The notes: generated by a model from the sequence alone, not told the origin. A stretch of 64,000 bases of DNA from Isoetes taiwanensis (GCA_021234155.1 JAJEKV010000060.1:6098323-6162322); one strand, 5' to 3'; shown: positions 21,981-33,545, numbered from the stretch's first letter. Program-made: numbers and translations.

Positions 21981-24050
21981 CGCCTTGAAGCAATCAAAGG
22001 ATTGACTTTAGCTCAATACATGGCAACTAACTTACGAGGAAGAGTAAAAGAAAGAGAATGGAAAATGGAAAGAGAAGTTGCACCTCTTTAGAGCTTTTTT
22101 TATATTTAATGTTATCAACCAAAATAGATATAATAGCCCAACTATTGGAAAGCCATATACAACCAAAACAGAATTAATACCCCAACCATTGAAAACCCTT
22201 CACAACATCACAACATATATAGAATAAGATCTAGGATATCATAATAATCGGCGATCATGGGGCTTTTTGGGCAAATGATTATAACCCTTTGGAAGAATTT
22301 CCCGACGCCAAATGTATTGCTCCTCTCGTACCAATTGAAGAGGGCCATAATGGCCACCCCTCAAACAAGGCCTTATAAAAAGTTTTCTAACAACTCGCCT
22401 CTCTTCTCGAATAACGACCTCGTTGTGACGATCATGTTGTCGAGGAAGTTGCTCATGCCTCAAAGGCGGATTCTGCTGCGGATAACCACGCATTTGATGT
22501 TTGTTCGCCATCCCCAAATCATCACTGAACTAAGGCCTGCAGCATTTAAGTTTGTACAGATTCTTTTGTGATGTGTTAGCATCTTCTGGTCTGACGTGCC
22601 CAATAAGTTTTGCTCTGTAGTCAAATTGACATTTTGCACTTCGCAGTTTCCTACGAAGTAGAGAGGGGCATGTTTTAGCTTATTAAATGCTAATGAACAA
22701 TCATATATAGGTAGCTCTCAAATGTAACAGTTGCAACATTGGTGCGTAGCATAATCTAATGAAGTGTTTTTTATGCACTATTTCATATGTTGGTCGGTAA
22801 AGATCACTCTAACAAACCTTGTTTGGAGTTTTGAAAAAATGGCTACATTAAATATTATATAGGTCAATCTTCATCATGGATTACTATACATCTGAAATTT
22901 TTATTGTACAATTGTTTTAATGAAAATTCTATCTATTACATTGACTAACTATTTAATCACTTTGTACGTATTACAATTTTACCATTTACTAGCATACTTA
23001 ACTACATACTTTTGGTCGAAGGAGTGGATACCTTTAATGTTAGGGAGGGGTGAACATCCTTGCCGATGTTCTATAGTCATGAGGGCATGCAATGTAGAGT
23101 GAATGAGGGCCTGGGCCCTGGACTAAAAGAGCAATGTGTTGTGTTTGCGTCTCATAGACCAGATCATCGTAATGGTTGTTAAAAATGCTCTTGTTTTAAG
23201 ACCTATTTCCTTGTGCAATTCTTATCCTACATAAATTGCAACACCCAAGAAAATGTTGGCAAATGCTATATATTCTAAACGAGATGCACCCTGGACTACC
23301 ACAGTCGTTGGATCCATCAATCCTATGGCCCAAACCATATGTTGGAGCCTCTGGGCACCTCTCGTTTTGCTTATGGTCATTCATGATTGGGGGCGCCTAT
23401 GATTTTGAGATGTCAAATACGAGTTTGCCTAAGGTTTTGATGAAATATCGGGCCTCTATATGGCTTCACCTAACATTTTAGAATATGAAATATGGGGGCT
23501 TGAACCTCTACCAAAATAACTGAATGTCCTAATAAGACTACATTAACCAATCTAACCAATAAGCTAACTTGATTTTTTTTATCTTAGATTTGTGTTTTTT
23601 TTATAACAACACATTCAATTATTTTATGGATATGGTCTATGGTTTCAGAAATCATGTCCATATCAAATCCCCTTAGAACCCCCTGTTATTTTGCTATATA
23701 TTCAAAACCTTGGTTGAAGGAAAAAGTTTTAAATAAAAAATTTACTTTTTTTTTTTTGTAGCAGGCTTGCCTAACCCCCCTTACAACAATTCTTGAAATT
23801 TTAGGCTATCCACATGTACACCACATCATTCTAAAAATGATGTGGCATGATCCCATCCTTTAGATACTCTAATTTTCAATCCAAAGGCCAGAAAAATTAG
23901 AAATTCGTGAAATTTCTCTTTCCTTATCTTCTTATCACTATCCGAAGATAAATTCAATTGTCAAAACCAGGCAAGGAGGAGAGCGAAAATGAGATCACTG
24001 AAAGAAAAGCCACATCTAGGCATCTCCACTAAGCACAAACCAGAACACAA
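21981..24050. other. Non-coding AT-rich stretch
   Basis: No gene is recognised. A 92-codon minus frame at 22239-22517 is rich in Arg and His but matches nothing I know. Otherwise I see short poly(A)/poly(T) runs (near 23750) and no repeats of note. Confidence 0.4.
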
Positions 24051-24052
24051 TG

Positions 24053-25745
24053 CTAAATAATACAATGCTGCTGATCAGTGAAACCATTATGGCCGGGATT
24101 AAAAAACCTCGCCCTTTCGGGTTTTCGAGGAAAAATCCTGACCATAATAGTGATACTAACAAATAGGGATTTAAGCTGTGCAAATACAACCATGGCCGAA
24201 CAAATGTGAACACGAAGAAACACCAAATAGTCGAGTCTCAAGTCTTCAGCCATACTCCAAACCATCACAATAGCCCATATCTCTGCACAAATTGATAATT
24301 CCAACAACCTCCAAGTCACTAAGAGGCACCAAAGAGATACTTAGCAGCAAACTTATTACTGTTCGGGTTAAAAAACCCCCGTCCCGAAGGCGTGGCAGTA
24401 ATAAGAATGCTGTCAAACTGTAAAAGTATACATCATCATGAAATAAACGTATATATACATCGGTAAAAGCATGTTAGGGTGTCCCTTAAAAAGTATTATT
24501 TAGTGACCAAAAAGGTACCTAAAAAGGTAGCCAGGACTGGGTACTAGGTACCTGTATAATATCTCAATATAAGGTATGTTTTAGAACTTTTTATATATAT
24601 ATTGGTCTCCGATAGCATTATCTTTATCTTAGCTTTGAATATTACCATGTCCTTGACTTTTATTTTGGATTTTTGTGTTAGTTTTAATGAAAAGAAAAAT
24701 GAGAAAGTACCCAGTTTTGAAGTACCTAGTGTATGTACTTTTGCAGGTTCCAAAAGTGGTACACCCTAACATGCTTTTACCCACATGTCAAGTGTGTGCC
24801 CGAGGACATAACTGATCTCGCATGTCCATAACCTCATGAAGGTATGATCCCAGCAGCCGTACGGAAGCCGTGTCAATGTCACATGTAGTGGCTGGCCAGG
24901 CCTGACCAACTCTGTATAGCGCGCCCGGATTTGATCATATGCGTGGTAGCTTTGAAGGGTATGAGATTCATCCTCAATGACTCCCATTTGGCAGCATTGA
25001 CAAAGCCTTTCCTGGTGTGGCTCACCAATCCATCTGTCCGTCTCAATTCGAAGATGGTGTGCCCCTGTCTGAATGGCGGCAATGAGTCTGCGCCTTTTCA
25101 CAGGCAAGTGGGTACGCAGGTAGCATTGCGGACCTCGTTTTAATGTGGAATTTATGTGGCACTGGTAGTGTGTTGTCTTGACCTGTTCAAGGGCACTGGC
25201 ATTTCAAAGCTTGCTGAGGAAGCAAGCGTCAACATATTGCCTCAAGCTATGGCGATCTGCCTCTGTTTGCACATGTATGCACCAATGCTCTTGTAAATTC
25301 CATCTAGTCAACCATTGAGCACTCTTTTCCCTCCAGCAGGCCTTGAGGCACTGCAGCCCCATTGCCATGATATAAGCTAGGTTAGAGAGACGAGCATCGT
25401 CCATATTGACCATCTTCTGAAAATAGACAATGTGGCGATCAAGGGTCCCTCTGAAGAGGCAAGAATCCTGTCTCCTACAGTAGAATTTGATATGGGACTG
25501 TGGACTTCACCCCTAGTGCTCGTACCAAGAAGGCTTTCTGCACCTGCTCCAAGTCATTCCAGGTAGCGAGGGATACCATGAAAAAGAACCACGAAAAAGT
25601 GAAGCAGCATACATGGTCTTTGAACACTCAGAACAAGCCAGGAACTCCTTGATCGGTAATGGCGAATGCAAATCCGTTGGTCCTCGATGGCGTCAAAGCT
25701 TTGACGAAATCCCTTCCAGCAGCTTTCAGTAGCCTAGGCGAATAT
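24053..25745 (-). mobile_element. LINE fragment (C-terminal region and 3' UTR), interrupted by a MITE
   Basis: Minus-strand pieces resemble the region after reverse transcriptase in the LINE at 46964-48145: AFLVRALGVKSTVPYQILL near 25490-25550, ARLSNLAYIMAMGLQ near 25350, and a C-terminal zinc-binding motif CQCCQMGVIEDESHTL near 24960-25010. The 3' UTR carries two hairpin motifs (24360-24410 and 24080-24150) of the form CGGGxxxGGTTTTTTAACCCG, also present in the LINE tail at 33398-33460. The MITE at 24461-24782 splits coding end from UTR. Reverse transcriptase is missing and frames are broken. Confidence 0.75.
24461..24782. mobile_element. MITE copy 1 with 4-bp target duplication
   Basis: About 322 bases bounded by inverted repeats: GGTAAAAGCATGTTAGGGTG at 24462 and its exact complement ending at 24781. 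The direct flank ACAT occurs on both sides (24457-24460 and 24783-24786). It is closely similar along its whole length to 51255-51575. It has no coding capacity; the short minus frame inside it also occurs in the second copy and is not a gene. Confidence 0.9.
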
Positions 25746-26147
25746 TAGGGTATGGCGGGAGGATCCGGAACTGCCTATTTGGAGGAACCAAGAACCTGCA
25801 AAGGATATTATAAATGTTTGTACAACAGCCATAGCTCGGCTCGATCGTATAGTCCGACTGAACCTAGGTTAGATGCAGATCTGTTCAGTTCGATCTCAGA
25901 CCTTCAAATCCTTATCCAAATTTACACGTCATAGACAAAACATTGACTTAATAACTTCGAATAAAATATTATAAGATGCCACCTCATCAAGTGGCATAGC
26001 TAGGTTTCAATCATGGATCTCAAATTTAGACAGCCAAAGGTGGCTCCGTTCCCACTGTTAATCGCATATTTCAACAGCTAAAGTGAACCTTCAATGCCAC
26101 ATCACAGAAGGGTCATTAAATGCCCCCATTCTAATCCCTGTTCTAAT
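25746..26147. other. Non-coding stretch
   Basis: Nothing is recognised between the LINE fragment and the minisatellite. Confidence 0.4.
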
Positions 26148-26595
26148 CTCCCATTCTAAGCTACAATCTGCTATGCTCTCATTACCCCAACCAACCCTGA
26201 CTACCCCATTTCTCGTCATCCCCTATTCTTCATTTTGTTCGTAGAAATTCCTGTATTCTAAATTACAATCCCTCATTACTCCCTCACTACCCCTACTAAC
26301 CCTGACTACCCAATTTCCCCACATCCCTCATTCTTCATTTTTTTGGTAGAAATCCCCATGTTTTACATTGCAATTTCCCCATTACTCCCTTATTACCCTT
26401 AGTATCCCCGACTACTCCATTTCTCCTCGTCCTCCATTCTTCATTTTTTTACAGAAAATCCCCATGTTCTAAACTGCAATCCCCTATTACTCCATCATTA
26501 TTCCTACTAATCCTGACTACCCCATCTCTCATCATCCCCTATTCTTCATTTTTTAGTAGAAATCCCCAGGTTCTAAATTGCAATCCCCTTCCCCT
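26148..26595 (+). repeat. Minisatellite, period about 105 bases, four copies
   Basis: A C/T-rich unit recurs at 26150, 26251, 26356, 26462 and (partial) 26566. Each copy carries ATTCTTCATTTTTT, GTAGAAATCCCC, TTCTAAATTGCAATCCCC and ACTAACCCTGACTACCCC, with scattered differences. Confidence 0.85.
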
Positions 26596-27412
26596 CAAAA
26601 AATTATCCTTTGCTCGTCAATCCCCTATGTCCAAAAAGGGGTATTTTAAGGAGGATGTGGGCATCATTTTTTATGTGTTTAGTGGTCTGCTATCAAGGAA
26701 GAAGTGTTTGTTTGGTTAGGAATGCGGCAAAAAACTTGAGAATGCAATTTTAACTTGAAAAATGCAGAGATATGCAAAATTACTGGGAACAGGCTACTTT
26801 AGAATGCGTTTCTTTATATTTTTCTTGCTTTTTGTGCTCTTTCTTGGATGACATACTTTCAATAAATGCACTTGATCTACTTGCCACCAGAAATCCTCTA
26901 GAATATATGCACTGATTCACCTTGAATGCAACTTAACCTGGTTGTGATCTGGAATTTAAACCTACAGAGTAGAGTATGCTGTAATCTAGATCACAATGAG
27001 CTTTTGATAAATGAATTACCTTCAAATTTCGTTTTCACCTTAATGTTTTACCTTGCTTTGGAGGCTGAATGCAAATTAAACTCACATATGTCACCAAGGG
27101 TCGGATTTTCATTCATCTCCATATCACACAATCATAAAACAGATTCCCAAGCTCTATAGTCTTGGGCACAAGATTAAAATAGTCATCAAAATAGCAAATA
27201 AGTTGGCAGCATCAAGTAATCCATCGATTCTGAAGCTTGGAAGGCAGATTCAAGCAAGAGTCATTCAAAATGGATCTCCAAATGAGCTATCTTGATCAAT
27301 TATCACGCACAAAACCCTCGACAACTGTCTGAGCATAATTTCCTCTTCTTAATCCCCTGTTTCTGGCACATTCTGTGCAAATCCGACTCATAAGTTTGTC
27401 TTTTAGTTTGGT
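26596..27412. other. Non-coding stretch beyond the copia 3' end
   Basis: No gene is seen. This is where a 3' LTR of the minus-strand copia element would be expected, but no copy of 32453-32771 is present. Confidence 0.5.
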
Positions 27413-28129
27413 TTAGGGATTCTTGGCCTGGAATGAGTAGATTCGAGGGTGTTTAGCAATAATTAGGTGGTTGATTTTAGAGAAAAGGCCGGATCTTGGC
27501 ACGATTCGGGCTTTAGGATTCTTGAGAATTCTTGGCACATTTATCCCACATGCATTTTTCGAAAAAGAAGATTGGGTATATAATGCCCAGTCTGACATGT
27601 ATTTGTAATTATGTGTGTGGTCTCCACGTGATGATATAAACTTACCATTATACTGTATTATATTTCTTAGCTCCCAAAATCTACCAACAGATAATGCTTT
27701 AGTTAAAATATCTGCAAACTGATCCACTGTTTTAACATAAGTTAATTGTACAAACCTTTTTTCCACCATGTCTTGGATAAAATGCACTTGCATCTCAATA
27801 TGCTTAGATCTTTCATGCAGTACCGGGTTTTTTGTCATGGCAATGCAACTTGTATTATCACATAAGATTTGTGTTGGATCTATTTGTTCACAGCCTAACT
27901 CTGCTAACAGCCTTCTCTCCCATACTAATTCTTTTGTCAGATGTGAAGCTGCATTATATTCAGCCTCAGCACTAAAAAGTGCTACACTGCCTTGTTTTTT
28001 GCATTTCCAAGCCACTGGAGCTCCTCCTAATAGTACAATATAATCTGAGGTTGATTTCCTTTGATCCAAATCTCCAGCCCAGTCAGAATCACAGTAGGCT
28101 CTTAGCGTCAGATTATTTGTACTGTACAT
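27413..28129 (-). pseudogene. pol: Copia RNase H
   Basis: A 238-codon frame with AYCDSDWAGDLDQRKSTSDY (catalytic Asp), FSAEAEYNAASHLTKELVW (catalytic Glu), ILCDNTSCIAMTKNPVLHER and SKHIEMQVHFIQDMVEKR, ending in the ADILTKAL motif. All are standard copia RNase H signatures. The frame runs about 80 codons past the usual end into sequence without similarity. A frame break near 28130-28180 separates it from the reverse transcriptase. Confidence 0.9.
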
Positions 28130-28179
28130 AATCCCAACTTTTAGTGTCCCCTTAAGATATCTTAAAATTCTCTTAGCTG

Positions 28180-29005
28180 CTACCCAATGTTCTCTACCAG
28201 ATTGTTGTTGTACATGCTTAATAGATTAACACCAAATGCTATATCAGGCCTAGTGCAGTTTGCCAGATATGACAAGCATCCAATTAAGGATCTATATGGC
28301 ATCTTCTCCATTTGCTTCTTTTCTTCAATTGTTTCTGGACACATCAAGGCTGATATTTTATGTCCTAGTACTAGTGGAGTGTTCGCAATATTGCATTCAT
28401 TCATGGCAATTTTTTTTAGCATGTTGACAATTTGCATCTCTTGACTCAAAGTTAACAACTTCTTTGCTCTATCTCGAAACACCTCAATTCCCAAGAATCT
28501 CTTTAATTCTCCTAGATCTGTCATCTGAAACCTTTTCTTTAACAATTCTTTACAATGAATCAATATTGATGTAGTATTTGCAACCATAACATTGTCATCC
28601 ACATACAAGGCAATGATGCACGAATGTTCACCATCAGTATATCTGTACAAATTTCCATCACATTGCAATTTTTGAAAACCCTGCTCCAAGAGATAATTAT
28701 CCATACATCTATACCACTCCCTTGGTGCTTGTCTTAAACCATAAACTGCCCTATTTAACCTCCAGACTTTGCCATCAGGAGCAGGTTTAAGATAAATCTC
28801 TTCCTCTAATTCTGCATTCAAGAACGCTGTGCTCACACCCATGTGATGAATTTCAAGATTATGAGCATTTGCAATTGACAATAATATTCTCAAGCTATTA
28901 ATTTTTACCAGAGGAGAAAAGGTCTCGTCAAAATCTAACTCTTTTTTCCGAGTAAAGCCCTGTGCCACAAGCCTTGCTTTAAATTTCTTTGACTTTCCAT
29001 CATTA
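28180..29005 (-). pseudogene. pol: Copia reverse transcriptase
   Basis: After the MITE the enzyme resumes at NDGKSKKFKARLVAQGF. The frame includes DETFSPLVKINSLR, STAFLNAELEEEIYL with a catalytic Asp-region change (VSTAFLN where DVKTAFLN is usual), AVYGLRQAPREWY, and the catalytic YVDDNVMVA near 28585-28611. The end (YRSLIGCLSYLANCTRPDIA) reaches the RNase H region. The loss of the first catalytic Asp (GVS for DV[K/D]) suggests it is inactive even apart from the MITE. Confidence 0.9.
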
Positions 29006-29548
29006 GGGTTTTTTTGAGATTAAAAAAGGGCCTTTAAAATATGCCAACTAAGACAAATGAAGATAAATGAACTACCAATCAGAAATCAGAGCCTGACGGG
29101 TCCAGTCAGCAAAACTGTTATAACTAACTCACTGGATCACATTTTCTAGCATAACTATTGATAGAAAAGTCCAAATGATCTCTCGTCTAGTGCAACAGAT
29201 AGATCTCGTTGAGATCTTTCCAACCTTAGGTGCTTTGCACATATTTTAACCACTTATGATTGTCAAAACTCCAAAAAATATGGTTTTTACCATTTTTTAC
29301 TATCCTACGGGGCTAAAAGATATGCAAACCACCCAAGGTTGGAAAGATCTAAATGAGATCTATCTATTGCACCAAACAAAAGCTCGACATTTGGACTTTT
29401 CTATCAACACTTATGCTAGAAAATGTGATCCAGTGAGTTAGTTATAACTGTTTTGTTGACTGGATTACCAGTTCTGTTTTCTGATTGGTAGTTCATATAG
29501 CTTAGTCAGCAGTTCTTAGAAGGCCCTTTTATGATCTCAAAAAATCTC
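29006..29548. mobile_element. Foldback MITE inserted in copia reverse transcriptase
   Basis: The insertion is flanked by TA on both sides (29004-29005, 29549-29550). Its ends are inverted: GGGTTTTTTTGAGATTA versus the complement of TGATCTCAAAAAATCTC. Pairing continues far inwards (CTCACTGGATCACATTTTCT against AGAAAATGTGATCCAGTGAG; AGATCTTTCCAACCTT against AAGGTTGGAAAGATCT), so nearly the whole 543 bases fold into a hairpin. A TA target duplication suggests a Tc1/mariner-type origin. No coding capacity. Confidence 0.88.
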
Positions 29549-30466
29549 TAATGCCACTCCTGGTTTGACTCTAAATATCCATTTACTACCAACTATATTT
29601 TTGTTTTGAGGATTTTCTACCACTGTGTAAGTTCCTGTTCTTTGAAATGCATGCATCTCATCTTTCATTGCTTGAATCCAGTTATTGGAATTTTTCCCTT
29701 GCACAGCCTCTTCAAATGTAGCTGGCAGATTATCTGTTTCTAAAACTAGAATATCAAACACAGAATTAACCTCAAAGGTTTCATGCCTTTTGCTTTTCCC
29801 AGTCTCAATCTTGCCATATAATTCTGTATTAATTTTAGCTTCATGAGCTAAAACTTGAGCTTCTGTTCTTCTCTTCTTTCTTTGTTTTCTTTCAGGAACT
29901 ATCATTTGTGCAGGTTCCACTAATTCTTCATGCGCAGCTTCAGGTTCAAGCGATTGTTCCCCCTCTGCTTCAGATTCAATCTCTTCAGTCTGACCAGAGA
30001 CTTCTTGGTGTTCATCCACTGATTCATCTTCATTATCGCTATCACCAAACATTTTTTGATCCTGTAAAACATGTGAAGTTTGTCCAACAGCTTCTGTAGC
30101 AACAGTGTCAGTATTTTTTAATTCCATGCCAACAACTTTTTCGTTTACATTAGAAATATTGTAATATTTCTCCTCATCAAACACCACATCTCTACTGATC
30201 AATATCTTCCTATGCAAAGGATCATGCAATCTATATCCTTTTGAATTGGCATCATACCCTACTAAGTAAGCAACACAGGCACGGTCATCAAGTTTTTTTC
30301 TTATCTCTTCAGGTACATGAACAAAGGCTAGACATCCATACGACCTTAAATGTTCATAGCTTGGAGCTTTACCTGACCATAGCATATTAGGTATTGTTCC
30401 TTTTGTGCTTACTGAAGGCAACATGTTTTGAATATAGACTGCAGTTCTGACAACTTCATCCCACAA
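29549..30466 (-). pseudogene. pol: Copia integrase C-terminus, linker and start of reverse transcriptase
   Basis: A 309-codon frame starts in the integrase C-terminal region (LRSYGCLAFVHVPEEIRKK and YLVGYDANSKGYRLHDP). It passes through a long acidic Glu/Gln linker and enters the reverse transcriptase N-terminus (WIQAMKDEMHAFQRTGTY, SKWIFRVKPGVA), where the MITE at 29006-29548 interrupts it. It joins the preceding frame near 30440 by a one-base shift. Confidence 0.88.
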
Positions 30467-31430
30467 AAATTAGGTAACCCTGAAAACTTTAACATTGCTC
30501 TAACAGCATTCAACAGTGTTCTATTCTTTCTTTCAGCCACCCCATTCTGTTGAGGTGAATACCTGCATGTCAGCTGTCTTTTTATGCCATGTTTAGCACA
30601 AAATACTTTGAAATCATTTGACAGATATTCTCCTCCTCTGTCAGACCTTATACACTTAACTTTCCTTCCAGTTTCCAGTTCAACATCAGCTACAAATAAT
30701 TTCAAAGCATCAAAAGCCTGGTCCTTGGTTTTTAGTAGATAACATTTTGTTTTTCTGCTAAAATCATCTATAAATGTCATAAAATATTTGTTTTGTCTCA
30801 TACTTGTGACATTAATAGGTCCACATAAATCTGTATGAATTAAATCCAACATTCCTTTAGCCTTTTTTGCAAATTTCTTAAATGGCAGTCTTGTTTGTTT
30901 GCCAAGTTGACAACCAGCACATAACTTTTTTCCTTCTCCTTCCTTGGCTGTTATAAACTTGTTTTTGACAAGCAACTCTATGTTTGTCATATTTGTATGA
31001 CACAATCTATTATGCCATGTTTCCTTAGTTGGTAATTCAACAATATTGATACACAGATTTTTATCTTTTTGAAAACCAAATAGATTACCAACACTCCTTC
31101 CAATGAATCTCAAAATATCATTATGATACATTTTGCACTCAAGTTTTTCAAATACAACCTTAAAACCAAGGTCAACAAGTTGACAAACTGATATTAAATT
31201 CCTCACTAAGTTTGGAACACACAAGACTTCCTTAAGCATCACACTTTTTCCTTGTAAAAAATCTCTAAAGCCCCTGAATCTTTAATTTCTTGAACTCCAC
31301 CATCACCAAGCTGGACCTGACCCCATCTTCTTTTGCATTCTTTTAATAATTTAACATCATGTACTACTGTTTTTTTGCTCCAGAATCTATAACAAGAAAC
31401 GTGTTGTCAAATTTATTCAGATTTTGAGAA
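30409..31430 (-). pseudogene. pol: Copia protease and integrase
   Basis: The protease motif VIDSGA is near 31385-31405, in a frame broken before 31242. The long frame 31242-30409 contains the pre-integrase zinc region (WHNRLCHTN ... CAGCQLGKQ), then the integrase core: HTDLCGP with the first Asp, FIDDFSRKT, RSDRGGEYLS with the second Asp, and YSPQQNGVAERKNRT with the catalytic Glu. All three catalytic acidic residues are present. It inserts element DNA into the host genome. Confidence 0.9.
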
Positions 31431-31433
31431 ACA

Positions 31434-32430
31434 CTAAGTAGATTTGTTACCTTCCTCAGCTTTTGCATCTTCAACTATATTCACACTAGAGCCTCCTTTG
31501 AATCTTCCTCGACCTCTTGAACTTGCAAAGCCTTTACCTCGGCCTCCTTTTGGACTTGGACAATTAACAGCTAAATGCCCTTTTCCATCACAATTAAAGC
31601 ACTTAAAAATTTTACCTTCACTTGGACATTCAGACTTCAAGTGTCCATATTGGTTGCATGTGAAACATGGTCCCAATCTTTCTCCTCTTCCAAAACTCGA
31701 GCTTCATCCTCTTCTTCGCTTCCCTGCATACAACTCAGCAGACTGTTCCTCATCATCTTGCACACCTTTAGTTTGTTCGAATTCAGTTCGAATCATTCTC
31801 AAAGCATGCTCCTTCGAAGTTGCTATGTTTCTGATCAAAGTTGCCAAGTGTGTGTTATGGGAAACTGCTCTGGATAATGCCAAAATTTGATATTGATCAC
31901 TCAAAACATTTCCAGCCCCCTCTAAATCTGCAACAATCGAGTCAATTTTTTCTAGAAAATCTGTTAGATTATCTTTCTCAAATAATTTTAATTTCCTCAA
32001 TTGTTTTTCCAACAAGTCAATCTGAGAAGAAATTTTAACCTCATATTGACTTACCAAATATTGCCACATATCATGTGGTTTCAACCCTCTTAACCTCAGC
32101 TTGAGAGCAGTACCAACCTTGCATAATATAATTACTTGTGCCTCCATAACCTTTGTTTCATCTGAAACACTTGCTGCTGAAGTTGGAGATCCCCCTGACA
32201 GTGTAGACCCTGTAGCCCCTCCACTTGGTCCACTTGTGCTAACACCAGGACTGGAACCTCCAGAGCTTACTGTGACCCTGGCCTGACCTCCATCTATTAA
32301 ATACTATAAGTTCTCGTACTTAAGAACAGATTTAATAGCCTCTTTCCATACTTGAAAACCTGTATCACCCTTGAATACTTCGATCTGGTTCAACAAGTTA
32401 GCTGCAAATCTAGTAGACATAGTAATCAAG
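31434..32430 (-). pseudogene. gag: Copia gag with two zinc knuckles
   Basis: Translation starts after the primer site (MSTRFAANLLNQIEVFKGD near 32360-32420). A helical gag body (32147-31704, including RLRGLKPHDMWQYLVSQYE) follows after a break near 32290. Two CCHC knuckles, CFTCNQYGHLKSECP (near 31630-31676) and CFNCDGKGHLAVNCP, are followed by an RG-rich tail. Breaks near 32150-32300 and 31690 separate three frames. The product forms virus-like particles in the cytoplasm and binds element RNA. Confidence 0.88.
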
Positions 32431-32433
32431 CAA

Positions 32434-32451
32434 CCTGAGCTCTGATACCAA
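32434..32451 (-). promoter_or_regulatory. Primer-binding site of copia element (initiator Met tRNA)
   Basis: The minus strand reads TTGGTATCAGAGCTCAGG, containing the canonical TGGTATCAGAGC complementary to plant initiator methionine tRNA. Confidence 0.88.
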
Positions 32452-32452
32452 T

Positions 32453-32771
32453 GATAGAATCTAAGAAGCCTACTAGAACTGTCGAACACTTGCAAACAAG
32501 TTGTACTAGCAAATAACTTCCTTCTCCAAATAACACAAGTACAAGACAAACATTTATTCAAGTACAACTTGGTTTGATAGATCTACTCAAAACCACAAAG
32601 AGATTTTAAGTTGAATCAAGAGAGCCAAGGTTTGGTCACTTATCTCTTAATTGATCTAACAACTTCCACTTATTTATTTACAAATATTCAACTAAATCAT
32701 AGTCATAATTATCCAAGTTACTGTAGCAAAGATTTTGATTACAACATTGTAGCTTTGGAATCGAATCAAAC
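32453..32771 (-). repeat. Putative 5' LTR of copia element
   Basis: On the minus strand the segment starts TGTTTGATTCGATTCC and ends GATTCTATCA, directly followed by the primer-binding site. The size (about 319 bases) and TGTT...CA ends fit plant copia LTRs. The outer boundary is inferred, since there is no second LTR to compare with. Confidence 0.6.
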
Positions 32772-33079
32772 ATTGTAGCACTACCGAACTTCCTTAAAAT
32801 CGTCAATTCCACCGTCTCTGCAAGCAATGCGCCTCATTAAGTAAGTTTTTGTTGATTTATTCTAGATCCACCGACAGTTTCGGGAGGGGATAAGTATTCC
32901 CAGCTGGGAATTCGTCTCACTTGAATTATCCCACAGGCACGTTTTCAGCTGACGAAATATTTGTGATGCCATCGAATATTTCCTAGTCAACCATGCTTAA
33001 ATCCCACTTTGGCACCAGGGCCCCAAGCTTATTTGCTTGCTTCATTGTCCAGGAATAAGCTTGTAGGGGCTTATAGCTA

Positions 33080-33545
33080 TTGCATCAATTCGCACGGGGT
33101 CCCACAGGCTACGGATTGAGACAGATAGATGGGAGCGGCCCCAATTGCCGCGAGAAGCGAGACTATGTGCCTGTTGCCAGTTACAGGTTATTGAAGATGA
33201 AAGCCATACTCTTCTGAGTTGCCCTGCTTTTGAGATAGTCCGGAATCATTTTTTGACCTTAGCATTCCATTCCACGCTTCCACAACTTCTCAGAGCACCA
33301 TCTGTGCATGATTTGGCATTATACATACTTGAGGTTCTAGATAAACATCTGCAATTATTGAGCCCTCAGTAGTCATTATCTCCGCTTGTCTAGTATCATC
33401 ATTATTGCAAAGGTTTTTCCCTTGAAAACCTTTCGAGGCAGGGGTTTTTTAATCCTAGTAGTAATGATTGTACTAGCCCATTGTATGGGTCCCATGACCT
33501 ATTGGTCTCCGTGGACGTTTAAAAAACTATTCTATTCTATTCTAA
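33080..33545 (+). mobile_element. LINE 3' end fragment
   Basis: The frame contains RIETDRWERP and CACCQLQVIEDESHTLLSCPAF (zinc-binding C-terminus, near 33170-33230), as in the minus-strand LINE relic at 24.9 kb. It ends at 33370. The 3' UTR has the hairpin AAACCTTTCGAGGC with GGGGTTTTTTAATCC near 33425-33455. The element closes with a pentanucleotide repeat (TATTC x3-4) at 33527-33545 rather than poly(A). Confidence 0.75.

Larger units (their letters stand above)
27413..32771 (-). mobile_element. Ty1/copia retrotransposon, 3' LTR not found
   Basis: On the minus strand the order is 5' LTR, primer-binding site, gag, protease, integrase, reverse transcriptase, RNase H, which is the copia order. 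The coding parts are much better preserved than in the gypsy element, with five long frames separated by a few frame breaks and one 543-base MITE insertion (29006-29548). No second LTR is visible downstream of RNase H, so the element appears truncated or rearranged at its 3' end. The integrase C-terminal linker is Glu/Gln-rich (29880-30060). Confidence 0.92.

Noticed and set aside
24544-24753. 69-codon minus frame, repeated at 51358-51546
   Set aside because: Internal sequence of the two MITE copies; no coding constraint evident.
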